Notes: generated from the letters alone by a model not told the origin. Counted from the first letter of the stretch, positions 8,391 through 17,174 are shown. The stretch: 64,000 nucleotides of DNA from JAYPAN01 sp038123715 (GCA_038123715.1 JAYPAN010000001.1:62001-126000); one strand, 5' to 3'. Program-made: numbers and translations.

Positions 8391-9463
8391 CGCATGCGCT
8401 CCGTCCGCAAATAGCTGCGCTGACGTTTGAATGTATTGCGGCGATAAAACGGGAAATTCTCAAGCAAAGTGCGTAACTTCAACCAGCGGCCATAGACGCC
8501 TTCCGGTTCAAATATAATGAATAAAACCAATATCAGCCCGAACAGGCCGGGTTCAAGGCCGGGCTGCGTGCCAATGGCCGGTGGCAGCCAGTCTTTCAAA
8601 ATCGAAATTGATGATTCCAGCAGGCCAATCAATATCGCGCCGTAAATCGCACCATGCACTGTGCCAAGCCCGCCAACCACAATCATCAAAAGCAGTTGGA
8701 TGGACAAAACAATACCAAATACTTCCGGCGCAAGAAATTGGATGAAATGGGCAAATAAACCGCCGGCCAAACCGGTCAGCGAAGCGCTTATCCAAAAGGC
8801 TAATATTTTGGTGCGCGCGACACGAATGCCAAGGCTTTCGGCGGAAATCTCGCTGTCGCGGACAGCCAGCATGGCGCGACCGGTCGGTGTGCGTAAAATA
8901 TTCAGCACCAGCAAAATGCTGGCGATAAGCACGGCCAGCACAATGTAATAAAACTCCCAAGCCTGAAAAATCTCATAGCCGAACAGGGCAGGCGGATCGA
9001 CCGCCATGCCGCGATTGCCACCGGTCACGCTTTCCCAATGAATAATCACATCTTCCACCACAATGGCGAAAGCCAGCGAGGCAATGGCCAGATACAGCCC
9101 GGTCATGCGGCTCGCCGGTATGGCGACCAGCAGGCCGACCACGCCCGACACCAAAGCGGCCAGTGGCAGGGACAGCAAAAACGGCACACCATTGGCCAGA
9201 CAAAAGCTATGCAGATAAGCGCCGATTGCCATAAAGGCGGCATGACCAAGCGAGACCTGACCGGTAAAGCCGGTGACCACCATCAGCCCCAGCCCGGCTA
9301 GCGCGTAAATCAGCACGCGGGTCAGCTCGTTAATCCAGTAAGTATCAACCATAGCCGGTGCTGCCAGCACGGCGAGCAACAGCAAGCCATACCAAAACCG
9401 GTAGCCATTATGCTTGAGAAGCCGGATATCTTGATTGTAATCGGTTTTGAACAAGACACGCAT
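8387..9463 (-). CDS. livM: Liv-type ABC transporter permease (LivM)
   Basis: A 358-residue polytopic inner-membrane permease with about ten hydrophobic segments. The LivM/LivH signature GQVSLGHAAFMAIGAY is at the expected place, and the second conserved motif (GGLGTVHGAIYGA) is present near the C-terminal third. ATG 9463 is preferred: it lies 4 bp after the livH stop and begins just before the first hydrophobic segment, whereas the frame extends upstream into livH without a plausible start. The C-terminal 35 residues are cytoplasmic and basic. Confidence 0.94.
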   Translation of the reverse strand: MRVLFKTDYNQDIRLLKHNGYRFWYGLLLLAVLAAPAMVDTYWINELTRVLIYALAGLGLMVVTGFTGQVSLGHAAFMAIGAYLHSFCLANGVPFLLSLPLAALVSGVVGLLVAIPASRMTGLYLAIASLAFAIVVEDVIIHWESVTGGNRGMAVDPPALFGYEIFQAWEFYYIVLAVLIASILLVLNILRTPTGRAMLAVRDSEISAESLGIRVARTKILAFWISASLTGLAGGLFAHFIQFLAPEVFGIVLSIQLLLMIVVGGLGTVHGAIYGAILIGLLESSISILKDWLPPAIGTQPGLEPGLFGLILVLFIIFEPEGVYGRWLKLRTLLENFPFYRRNTFKRQRSYLRTERMR

Positions 9464-9467
9464 GGGC

Positions 9468-10334
9468 TTACACTTTCTTTTTGTAAATCGTGGCGAACAA
9501 GCCTTCCGGACGCATGACCAGCACGGCAAACATAATGAGATAGCCGATAATGTTTTTCACTTCTGGCAGATAGGCGGCGGCGAACGGCTCGGCAATGCCA
9601 ATAATGAGACCGCCAACCAGCGCGCCGGGCAGCGAGCCGAAACCGCCAATTACCGCCGCAGCAAAAGCCTTAATGCCAAGAAAGCCGTTCAAGGCGCTGA
9701 TAAGCGTGATGGGTGCCAGCAACACACCGGCCACGCAGGATATGGCCGCCGCCAGTCCCCAAACGCCGGAATAAATCAGTTTTACCGGAATGCCGAGATA
9801 GAAAGCGGCAAGCTGGTTTTGTGAGGCCGCTTGCATAGCAATACCCCAACGGCTGAATGTCATAAACAGCCATATCAGGGTCACCATAATCAGGGTGCCG
9901 GCGATAATCGCCAGCCTTTCATGGCCAATAACCGCACCGGCAAAGCTGGATGTCCCGCCAAAAGGTGTGTCGAGGCTGAGCGGGCTTGGCCCCCAAATCA
10001 TCCCCGCCGCGGCGCGGAAAATAAAGCCCATGCTTATCGTCAGAATGACAATGGAAAATTGCGGCTGGCCGATAATCCGGCGCACGACAACCATATCCAC
10101 CAGCGCACCGAACACGGCCATAACGGCCATGGCCGCCAACAGCGCCAGCCAGAAATTCAACCCGGCATAAGCGGAAAAGCTGAAAGCGACAAAAGCGCCA
10201 AGCATCATAATATCGCCCTGCGCGAAATTGACCATTTCCGTGGCTTTGTAAATCATCACAAAACCCATGGCGATAAGCCCGTAAACGCAGCCCTGCGAAA
10301 TGCCAATAATCAATAATTGCAGAAACTCAGCCAT
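9468..10334 (-). CDS. livH: Liv-type ABC transporter permease (LivH)
   Basis: A 288-residue inner-membrane permease that pairs with LivM. The family start (QLLIIGISQGCVYGLIAMGF), the NFAQGDIMMLGAF motif and the C-terminal GGFGSLPGALVGGLIIG motif are present. The start is uncertain: ATG 10334 gives the usual family N-terminus, while ATG 10349 adds five residues and touches a GAGAGG sequence with no spacing. It is the first gene of the livHMGF-ligase-livK operon; the promoter should lie in the roughly 200-bp spacer before the GST gene, where I could not assign clear -35 and -10 boxes. Confidence 0.94.
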   Translation of the reverse strand: MAEFLQLLIIGISQGCVYGLIAMGFVMIYKATEMVNFAQGDIMMLGAFVAFSFSAYAGLNFWLALLAAMAVMAVFGALVDMVVVRRIIGQPQFSIVILTISMGFIFRAAAGMIWGPSPLSLDTPFGGTSSFAGAVIGHERLAIIAGTLIMVTLIWLFMTFSRWGIAMQAASQNQLAAFYLGIPVKLIYSGVWGLAAAISCVAGVLLAPITLISALNGFLGIKAFAAAVIGGFGSLPGALVGGLIIGIAEPFAAAYLPEVKNIIGYLIMFAVLVMRPEGLFATIYKKKV

Positions 10335-10548
10335 GCCTCGCGCACGCATCCTCTCATGTTCAATTCAGAACCCAATTTTGGCTTTGCGCGGCCTACTCGG
10401 CACCAGAGCCTCCCGAAGGGGACAGCTTATTATCTCTTTGCCATGAAGCAAGCCTGATTTTGCATTTTTTGAAATCTGGTCTGCGAAATGCCCGCTTCAT
10501 AAAATATCTACTCTTTGTTAATTTTGTGGCACAATCCGCGACCGGCAA

Positions 10549-11163
10549 TCAGCCGTCAAATTCAAAGGCTTTTTGCAATGCGGGACGCGCTTTAAGCCGC
10601 GCCGTATAGGCTTTCAGATTGGGGTGGCTGTCATTGACGATTTGCATGCGCTCGGCCATGAGCAGCGAATGGCCCAGCATGGTGTCGGCGGCGGTGAAAT
10701 CACCGGCCAGATATTCCTTGCCCAGCATGTCATCTTCGACCGGTTCCACCGCTTTGGCCAGCAGGCGTTGAGCCTGACCCAGCACGGTTTCGTCGCGCCG
10801 TTCAGGCGGCAGCAAAATTGTTTGCACCACAATCGTATTAATCGGGGGCATCACCATGCCTTCGCAATAATGGAACCATTGCAGATAGGCGGGAAAATTG
10901 GGAGCGTCGGCAGCCGGTTTAAGGCCGCCATTTTTGTGGCGCTCGAGAATATAATCGGCAATCGCGCCGGATTCGAAAATTGAAATATCGCCATCTTCCA
11001 GTACTGGCACGCGACCCAGCGGGTGGCGGTTGCGGTGTTCATCCGATTTCAAATCGCGCGGGTGGAAATCCATTTTGTTCAGCTCATAGGGCAGGCCGAG
11101 TTCCTCTAGCAGCCAGAGCGTGCGAACAGCGCGTGAGTTCGGGGCAAAATGCAGTTTTAACAT
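10549..11163 (-). CDS. Glutathione S-transferase family protein
   Basis: A 204-residue soluble GST: thioredoxin-fold N-terminal domain (residues 1-80) with the cis-Pro segment GRVPVLEDGD and the glutathione-binding ESGAI, then an all-helical C-terminal domain. The helix-capping motif region FTAADTMLG is intact. The catalytic residue is probably Ser10 in NSRAVRTLW, as in bacterial beta/theta-like GSTs. It is monocistronic as far as can be seen, with ATG 11163 preceded by AGGGAGAGA. A specific substrate cannot be given. Confidence 0.9.
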   Translation of the reverse strand: MLKLHFAPNSRAVRTLWLLEELGLPYELNKMDFHPRDLKSDEHRNRHPLGRVPVLEDGDISIFESGAIADYILERHKNGGLKPAADAPNFPAYLQWFHYCEGMVMPPINTIVVQTILLPPERRDETVLGQAQRLLAKAVEPVEDDMLGKEYLAGDFTAADTMLGHSLLMAERMQIVNDSHPNLKAYTARLKARPALQKAFEFDG

Positions 11164-11340
11164 GGTCTCTCTCCCTCTTGCATGGTGCTTGGCCGAGATG
11201 GTCGGCCTTTTATATCGCTTCCGGCGTTAAGCTGGCATAGGCGGTGTCATATTTCAAGCCATCTGTCAGCCAGTGCCATTGTTTGCAGGCAGTTGAATGC
11301 GCAAGCTATTTGCCGCCCACGCAAGACGGGTAGCAAAAAA

Positions 11341-11352
11341 TTTGGGGTCACA
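11341..11352 (+). promoter_or_regulatory. TTTGGGGTCACA box upstream of the hybrid kinase
   Basis: The 12-mer TTTGGGGTCACA, preceded by an A-rich run, lies 44 bases upstream of the kinase ATG. The same 12-mer in the same orientation relative to the gene lies upstream of the GGDEF gene (16041-16030), 29 bases before its ATG. I searched by eye and found no other copy of the full 12-mer in the window. It is a candidate operator or promoter element shared by the two signalling genes. Confidence 0.45.
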
Positions 11353-11396
11353 TTTCCTGACGGTTTACTAAACTGGCTTTAGGTAAGGGGGTTGCC

Positions 11397-14150
11397 ATGC
11401 AAATACGTTTCAAACTTCTGATTATGGTTGCCATGTCAGCACTTATGGGCGTTGTGGTGACGCTGTCTATCAGTTCCATGCAGGCCGAGGCCGAATATGA
11501 GGCGTCAAGTCGGTCGGTCAAGGAATTATATGACAATACTTGGTCCACTATCGTGATGAGCAAAATCATTGATTATAATGTTTATTTTTCCGAAGTCTGG
11601 AGCATGGGCGGTGATATTCAACAGGCAATTGAAACCAAAGATTTCGCCGCCACACCATTGGATGATGCCTTCTATCCCTTGCTCGATGATGGCCTGATTT
11701 CCTTTGCCATGATATTTGATGCCAAAACCGGCAATCGGGTTTATTGCGTGGAATCCGACTATCTGATTAACCGCAAGCCCTGTTTCAACAATCAAATTCG
11801 CCCGACAATGAGTGCAGAAGATGAGTATTGGATATGGGATCAGACCTATTTTTTCCCCGGCTCGGAAGGCTTGCGCGAATTTTTCGATACAAATTTTCAA
11901 CTGAGCGAACAATGGTCGGGGCTGTTTTATAATGCGGCGATTTATGCCGGCAATTTTGACGGTGCATATTATTTGTCTGGCGTTCGGCGTATCACTTATG
12001 GCCCGGAAGTGGTGGCTTATGCTGTGATCGGCATTAGTCTGGATGAGTTATCGCAGGAAATGGGTGACGCCACACAGGGCAATGCCCAATTTTTGGATTA
12101 TGAGAATTTCAGAACGGTGAATGAGACATTGCTCGAAGGCGAAGCGCTGTCGGAATACAACCGTCTTCTGCCCTTTGTGCAGAATAATGAGCTGTATCGT
12201 GTTGTTGATGAAAAATCCGGCACGGATACATTTAAATTGTCCCTGTTGCCCAAAGAATTGACCAATTATTACATCGAGTTTGAACAGCCTTTTGAATATG
12301 GCGCTGATTATTTCATTCATATTTCACGCGACATTGCCGGTGAATTGGAGACACAGGCCAGAATTATCGACACTTATGTGCCGCTTGGCGGCGGTGCGAT
12401 GCTGGTGCTTATCGGCGCGCTGGGGCTGGTGCAGCGGCAATTTTTCCTGCCCCTGCAAAAGGCGGTGAATGCGCTGGAAGATATGGCGGCGGGCAAACAG
12501 GATTTGCAAATGCCGAAAAATAACGGCTTTTTGTCGAGCGAGAATGATGAGGTCGGCCAGCTGATATCGGCCTTGAAATCCTATCAGGAAAAATCGCAAG
12601 AGCTTGACCGCGTGACGGCGCTGACGCAGGAGCTGGAAATCGCCAAGGATGAAGCGCATGAGGCCAACGAGGCGAAAAGCAAGTTTCTCGCCAATATGAG
12701 CCATGAATTACGCACGCCGCTTAATGGCATTCTTGGCTATGCCGATTTGCTGCTGGAAGAAGCCGAAGATGACGGCAATGAGCGCACGGCGGATGATTTG
12801 CGTAAAATCACCCAATCGGGCAAGCATTTGCTGTCGCTTATCAATGATATTCTCGACTTGTCGAAAATTGAGGCGGGGCGCATGGAGCTGTATTTGACCG
12901 ATTTCCAAATCGGCGATTTGATGACGCAGACCAAGGATATTTCGCAATCGCTGGCTGATAAAAACAGCAATAAGCTGATTTTCGACAGCAGTGACATTGA
13001 CAACACCCATATTCGCGGTGACGAAACGCGGCTGCGCCAATCTATCGTTAATCTGATTTCCAATGCGGTCAAATTCACCGAAAACGGGGAAATCAAAGTA
13101 TCGGCCAGAAAATATGATAAGGATGACACCAAATGGCTTGCCATATCCGTGGCTGACAATGGTATTGGCATGACCGAAGACCAGTTGTCAAAAATCTTTC
13201 AAGATTATATTCAGGCCGATCGTTCAACGGCGGCGCAATATGGTGGCACGGGTCTGGGGCTGACCATCACCACCAGCCTTGTGCAGATGATGGGCGGGCA
13301 TTTGGAAGTGGAAAGCGAATATGGCAAAGGCACATGCTTCACAATAAATGTGCCGCGCTATATTCAAGACCAACAGGATGTCTCAGCCTATGAGGAAATC
13401 TCCGGCGATAGCGGCCCGCTGGTGACAATTATCGATGATGATACCAATACGCAGGATTTGATACGGCGTATGCTGAAAAGCCAGAATTTCCGGTTTAATG
13501 GCGCGCTGTCCGGCACTAAAGGTCTTGAACTGGTCAAAGAGCACAAGCCGGATTTGGTGCTGCTGGATATTTATCTGCCCGATTCTGATGGCTGGAAAGT
13601 GCTTGAGGATATCAAAGCCGATGCGACAACCCGCGATGTGCCGGTGTTTGTGATAAGCGTCTCGGATGCGGAAAAAGAAGAAGATGAAATGGAAGGCTGT
13701 CGCTTTTTGAAAAAGCCGATAGACAAGGATGTTCTGATGGCGGCCATTGCCGATTTGGGCGTCGATATGGGCAAAAATGTCAATGTGCTGGTTGTTGATG
13801 ATGACGACAATGCGCGCGAGATTGTTGTTCGTTTAATGTCGGCGGAAGGGGCAAGCTGCACTGAGGCACAAAATGGCGCGGAAGCGTTAAACATGCTGAA
13901 TGAGGATATTTCACTGATTGTGCTTGATTTGGATATGCCGGTGATGAACGGCTTTGACTTTATCAACTCGATGAACGGGCTTGGCAATTATGGCGATGTG
14001 CCGATTATTATTTTCTCCGGCATGGAGCTGAATGACGAACAGCGCAATGAGCTGACGGCGCGCGCGGCCGGGATTATCGGCAAGAATGAACTGAATCAGG
14101 AAGAAACGCTGCGGGGTCTGTTGCAGGGCATTGTCGGCAAAGCGGGTTGA
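11397..14150 (+). CDS. Membrane hybrid sensor histidine kinase with two receiver domains
   Basis: A 917-residue sensor kinase. Transmembrane helix about 7-27, periplasmic sensing region about 28-325 (tyrosine- and aspartate-rich, no family recognised), second helix about 328-346, HAMP-like linker 348-400 and a coiled coil to 430. The HisKA domain carries the phospho-acceptor His436 in ANMSHELRTPLNG. The HATPase domain has an N box (NLISNAVKF), DNGIG and GGTGLGL. Two receiver domains follow: the first (about 675-785) with Asp724, the second (about 796-912) with Asp844. No Hpt domain follows, so a separate phosphotransfer protein or direct transfer to the neighbouring receivers is needed. ATG 11397 has a GTAAGGGGG ribosome site. 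It is convergent with the lone receiver gene. Confidence 0.93.
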   Translation: MQIRFKLLIMVAMSALMGVVVTLSISSMQAEAEYEASSRSVKELYDNTWSTIVMSKIIDYNVYFSEVWSMGGDIQQAIETKDFAATPLDDAFYPLLDDGLISFAMIFDAKTGNRVYCVESDYLINRKPCFNNQIRPTMSAEDEYWIWDQTYFFPGSEGLREFFDTNFQLSEQWSGLFYNAAIYAGNFDGAYYLSGVRRITYGPEVVAYAVIGISLDELSQEMGDATQGNAQFLDYENFRTVNETLLEGEALSEYNRLLPFVQNNELYRVVDEKSGTDTFKLSLLPKELTNYYIEFEQPFEYGADYFIHISRDIAGELETQARIIDTYVPLGGGAMLVLIGALGLVQRQFFLPLQKAVNALEDMAAGKQDLQMPKNNGFLSSENDEVGQLISALKSYQEKSQELDRVTALTQELEIAKDEAHEANEAKSKFLANMSHELRTPLNGILGYADLLLEEAEDDGNERTADDLRKITQSGKHLLSLINDILDLSKIEAGRMELYLTDFQIGDLMTQTKDISQSLADKNSNKLIFDSSDIDNTHIRGDETRLRQSIVNLISNAVKFTENGEIKVSARKYDKDDTKWLAISVADNGIGMTEDQLSKIFQDYIQADRSTAAQYGGTGLGLTITTSLVQMMGGHLEVESEYGKGTCFTINVPRYIQDQQDVSAYEEISGDSGPLVTIIDDDTNTQDLIRRMLKSQNFRFNGALSGTKGLELVKEHKPDLVLLDIYLPDSDGWKVLEDIKADATTRDVPVFVISVSDAEKEEDEMEGCRFLKKPIDKDVLMAAIADLGVDMGKNVNVLVVDDDDNAREIVVRLMSAEGASCTEAQNGAEALNMLNEDISLIVLDLDMPVMNGFDFINSMNGLGNYGDVPIIIFSGMELNDEQRNELTARAAGIIGKNELNQEETLRGLLQGIVGKAG

Positions 14151-14191
14151 GTTTTGCCGCTATTGCCCGGCGCTGAACCCGCTTGCGCGGG
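14142..14191. terminator. Possible bidirectional terminator between convergent genes
   Basis: GCGGGTT (14142-14148) pairs with AACCCGC (14176-14182), and CCCGC (14178-14182) can alternatively pair with GCGGG (14187-14191) across a 4-base loop. The site lies between the convergent kinase and receiver genes. There is no clear T-run, so intrinsic termination is only a possibility. Confidence 0.3.
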
Positions 14192-14197
14192 ATGCGG

Positions 14198-14560
14198 CTA
14201 GGGCAGGAGCGCGTTGATTTTGTCAAGCAGGCGCGGCATGTCAATCGGCTTGGTGTCGAAATCATCGGCGCCGGCTTCCTCGGCCTGCTGGCGGTGTTCG
14301 GCCAGCGCATGGGCTGTCAGCGCAATCACCGGAATATGTTTGGTTGCCTCATTATTTTTGCATTGGCGCGTCGCTTCCCAGCCATCAATAATTGGTAAAT
14401 CCATATCCATCAGCACCAAATCGGGCTGCAAGGAGGAGGCTTTGTCCACGCCTTCCTGCCCGTCAACCGCCAGGCTTATCTCAAAGCCGCGCCGTTCCAG
14501 CCGACGGCTCAGCATGTCGCGGTTCAGTTCATTGTCTTCAACAATCAGAATATGTGCCAT
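14198..14560 (-). CDS. Single-domain response regulator (DivK/CheY-like)
   Basis: A 120-residue stand-alone receiver with no output domain. The acidic pocket is Glu8-Asp9 (ILIVEDNELNRD), the phospho-acceptor Asp52 is in LVLMDMDLPI, the switch Thr is in IALTAHA, and the conserved Lys is in DTKPIDM. The sequence VEDNELN...LMDMDLPIIDGWE resembles DivK-type receivers, which act by binding kinases rather than DNA. It follows the GGDEF gene on the same strand with a 30-bp gap, so the two are probably one operon. Its likely partners are the hybrid kinase and the DHp segment of the GGDEF protein, but this is inferred from position only. Confidence 0.92.
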   Translation of the reverse strand: MAHILIVEDNELNRDMLSRRLERRGFEISLAVDGQEGVDKASSLQPDLVLMDMDLPIIDGWEATRQCKNNEATKHIPVIALTAHALAEHRQQAEEAGADDFDTKPIDMPRLLDKINALLP

Positions 14561-14590
14561 TTTCGTCTTTCAATTAGAGTTACGCGATAA

Positions 14591-16000
14591 TTACTCACCA
14601 ATGCTCCGGTGTTCGATGCGGTTGCGACCGCCCGTCTTGGCAGAATAGAGCCGCCGGTCGGCCAGGTCGATCATCTTTTCAACTGGCAACATGCCTTCCA
14701 CCGACATATAAACACCGCCACTGGTGGTGATTTTGATTGTATGTTCTTCAAAGTCGAGGCGCATATCCTCAACCGCGCGGCGCAAACGCTCGCAGATATT
14801 TTTCAAATCCGTGACAGATGTGTCCTGAAAGGCCAGCAAAAACTCCTCACCGCCCATGCGCCCGATAATATCATCGGCGCGCGTAACCGATTTCAGGCAT
14901 TGGGTGAATTGCTGAAGCACGAAATCACCGGCGGCATGGCCGTAAGTGTCATTGACTTTTTTGAAGTGGTCAATGTCAAGCAGCACAACGGCAAATTCGC
15001 GTTCTTCCTGCTCATATTGCTGAACAAGCCGGTTCATGGCCTGCATCAACGAACGGCGGTTACGCACTTGCGTCAATTGGTCGGTCATGGCGATTTTGTT
15101 CAATTCGCGCCGATAGGTGAAGCGCTCAAGGGCGGAAATCACTTTGGCATCAAGGATAATCGGCTCGACCGGCTTGGACAGATAATCATTGGCTCCATTG
15201 GCCAGACATTTGGCAATGCCACGCGGGTCGTTCAGGCCGCTGACCATAATCACCGGCAGGTCACTTTGCGGGCCGGAACGGATTTCCTTCAACACTTCAA
15301 ACCCGTTCATATCCGGCATAATCAAATCAAGCAGCACAAGCGAGATATTTTGCTCACCCAGCACATCCAATGCCTCAAGCCCATTGGCGGCAAGGTGGCA
15401 GGCAAAGCCATGACGGCGCAAACGCCGATGCAGGATTTCCTGATTGGACGGGTTGTCATCAACAATCAGAATCTCGCAATCGCGGATTTCATCGGCGATT
15501 TCGAGCTTTGTATCAACCGCTTCCATACTGGCGAGCAGCGCCTCGACCGCGTCGCTTTCATTGACGATGCGCGCCTCGGCTTGCGGGCTGGCATTATCGG
15601 CGAATGTCCGGTCAATAATCTCCACCAGCTCCAGCCCAAGCGATTTGGAATGTTCGAGATTTTCGACCGCTTGCGGCGTCAATTCATCTTCATATTCTTC
15701 CAGAATGATTTCGGTATAGCCGAGTATAGAATTAAGCGGGTTTTTCAAATCATGGCGAATTTTGCTCATGCCACCGGCTTCAGCCGCGCCCGACACAGAC
15801 CCGTCGCCAAGTGCATTGACCAGCTTGCTTAATCTTTCGCAGCCTTCTTCAACTTTCAACAAATCGTCGAGAATATCAGCACCGGCATCAAGCTGGTCAC
15901 GGATTTCGGCCATATGCGCGGCAATGGTCGTCAACGGCGTCAGCACTTGCTGGCGCAGCGTAACAAACCCAAAATCAACCACTTCCGCTGGCGTTTTCAT
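14591..16000 (-). CDS. DHp-REC-GGDEF diguanylate cyclase
   Basis: A 469-residue protein that should make c-di-GMP from two GTP. Residues 1-135 hold two helical segments; the second has a histidine-kinase H-box-like motif with His83 (IRHDLKNPLNSILGY) and a dimerisation-like helix, but no HATPase domain follows. A receiver domain (about 175-290) has the acidic pair Asp181-Asp182, phospho-acceptor Asp225 and Lys276. The GGDEF domain (about 300-469) has the active-site loop GGEEF (383-387) and an inhibitory-site RxxD (374-377) five residues before it, so activity and product feedback are both expected. ATG 16000 is chosen because the upstream frame extension crosses the divergent EAL promoter region. 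Confidence 0.92.
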   Translation of the reverse strand: MKTPAEVVDFGFVTLRQQVLTPLTTIAAHMAEIRDQLDAGADILDDLLKVEEGCERLSKLVNALGDGSVSGAAEAGGMSKIRHDLKNPLNSILGYTEIILEEYEDELTPQAVENLEHSKSLGLELVEIIDRTFADNASPQAEARIVNESDAVEALLASMEAVDTKLEIADEIRDCEILIVDDNPSNQEILHRRLRRHGFACHLAANGLEALDVLGEQNISLVLLDLIMPDMNGFEVLKEIRSGPQSDLPVIMVSGLNDPRGIAKCLANGANDYLSKPVEPIILDAKVISALERFTYRRELNKIAMTDQLTQVRNRRSLMQAMNRLVQQYEQEEREFAVVLLDIDHFKKVNDTYGHAAGDFVLQQFTQCLKSVTRADDIIGRMGGEEFLLAFQDTSVTDLKNICERLRRAVEDMRLDFEEHTIKITTSGGVYMSVEGMLPVEKMIDLADRRLYSAKTGGRNRIEHRSIGE

Positions 16001-16029
16001 GCGGTAAATGTTACAAATTGAACGAAGTC

Positions 16030-16049
16030 TGTGACCCCAAAAATTTTGG
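16030..16049. promoter_or_regulatory. Shared TTTGGGGTCACA box and palindrome between the GGDEF and EAL genes
   Basis: On the minus strand 16041-16030 reads TTTGGGGTCACA, identical to the box before the hybrid kinase. It overlaps a perfect 13-bp palindrome CCAAAAATTTTGG (16037-16049). The site lies in the 77-bp divergent spacer between a c-di-GMP maker (minus) and a c-di-GMP breaker (plus), where a single bound regulator could control both. No regulator is identified. Confidence 0.45.
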
Positions 16050-16077
16050 TGTTGCGTGAAAATATGTTGGTGATGTG

Positions 16078-16818
16078 ATGTCGGACAGTCGCAATTATGA
16101 CGAGTTTTTCGAAGTTTTCGAAAACAAGTCCTGGCACATGGCGCAACAGAAAATCTACAATGCATCGGATAACAGCCTGTATGGCTGCGAATTGCTTATA
16201 AGGCTTTTTCAGGGAGAGAGGTTTATTTCCAATGGGCGTTTCTTCCCCGAAATCTGCCGAGACGCGCGCTTTCCCGGCGTGACGGCGACCATTATTGAGC
16301 TTGTTGAGCAGCATTTTTTACGCAAGCCGGATATTTTCCCGCCCGTCACCTTTTTCAATATCACGCCGGTTGATGTGGAAGATGCGACCACAACAGATGT
16401 GCTGAAGCGTGTGGCGCAGCTTTTTGCCGCCCATGAGCGTGTTCTGGCGTTGGAACTGTCTGAGATTTTTGAGCCTGATGAATTGCATAGCTGCGAGCTT
16501 GCCAGTCTGGCATTAAAAGAAAGCGGGGCATGGGTCGGGCTGGATGATTTTGGCGTGTTGGAATTGACGCTGGAAGATGTGCGCCGGTTCCCGTTTGATT
16601 TCGTGAAATCCGATCGCGGCTTATGTTTGGACGAAGCCGCGCTTGCCAATCCGCTGCACACGCAATTGCGCGCGCTGGCTGATGAAAAAGACATGTTGCT
16701 GATCGCCGAGGGCGTGGAAACGCACGCGCTGGTTGAAGGGCTTAAAAACCTCGGATATGATTTGATACAGGGCTATGTGTTTCACAAGCCCGAAAAGTTT
16801 CTAGAGCAGATTGAGTAG
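16078..16818 (+). CDS. Stand-alone EAL domain protein, probable c-di-GMP phosphodiesterase
   Basis: A 246-residue protein consisting of one EAL domain. The EAL motif reads ELL (Glu38 in CELLIRL). The other catalytic positions are recognisable: Asn94 (FFNIT), Glu126 (LALELSE), Asp156-Asp157 (GLDDFG), Lys177 (DFVKSD), Glu211 (IAEGVET) and Gln231 (IQGY). With all metal ligands present the enzyme is probably active in spite of a divergent sequence. GTG 16075 directly precedes ATG 16078 in frame, so either could be used; the ribosome site is weak. The PilZ gene follows after 5 bp, giving an eraser-reader operon, and the GGDEF gene is divergent. Confidence 0.88.
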   Translation: MSDSRNYDEFFEVFENKSWHMAQQKIYNASDNSLYGCELLIRLFQGERFISNGRFFPEICRDARFPGVTATIIELVEQHFLRKPDIFPPVTFFNITPVDVEDATTTDVLKRVAQLFAAHERVLALELSEIFEPDELHSCELASLALKESGAWVGLDDFGVLELTLEDVRRFPFDFVKSDRGLCLDEAALANPLHTQLRALADEKDMLLIAEGVETHALVEGLKNLGYDLIQGYVFHKPEKFLEQIE

Positions 16819-16823
16819 CGGAA

Positions 16824-17150
16824 ATGGTTACGCGCAAAAGTGTTCGATATAAAGTGCCGATGAATGTGTTTTATAATGGCGCCCATTGTCCGCTGATTGA
16901 TTTCAGCCGGACAGGCGCTGGGCTGCATTTTGACAAGGAGGCTCCGCCGGAGGGCGAGACAGTGGAGTTGATGATGGTGTTCCCGCACCGGACAGGCAAT
17001 GAGGGTTGGGCTGTTCATGCTAATGTGGTGCGCGTTGATGAGGGAAAGAAATTCTTTGCGGTGGATTTTGTCGAAGACCAGAATTTCAAGGAATTCGTCA
17101 ATGAGTTTATGTCTTATATGCGCGAAGAACGCCAATTGCGCCAAGTCTGA
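16824..17150 (+). CDS. Single-domain PilZ c-di-GMP receptor
   Basis: A 108-residue protein consisting only of a PilZ domain. The two binding motifs are present: RxxxR (Arg4-Arg8) at the very N-terminus and DxSxxG (Asp26, Ser28, Gly31; DFSRTG). Such proteins bind c-di-GMP and change partner interactions, for example with flagellar or polysaccharide machinery; no partner is encoded nearby. It is co-transcribed with the EAL gene (5-bp gap). Confidence 0.9.
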   Translation: MVTRKSVRYKVPMNVFYNGAHCPLIDFSRTGAGLHFDKEAPPEGETVELMMVFPHRTGNEGWAVHANVVRVDEGKKFFAVDFVEDQNFKEFVNEFMSYMREERQLRQV

Positions 17151-17174
17151 TATTGGCGCGCCGCGCCACCCTAA

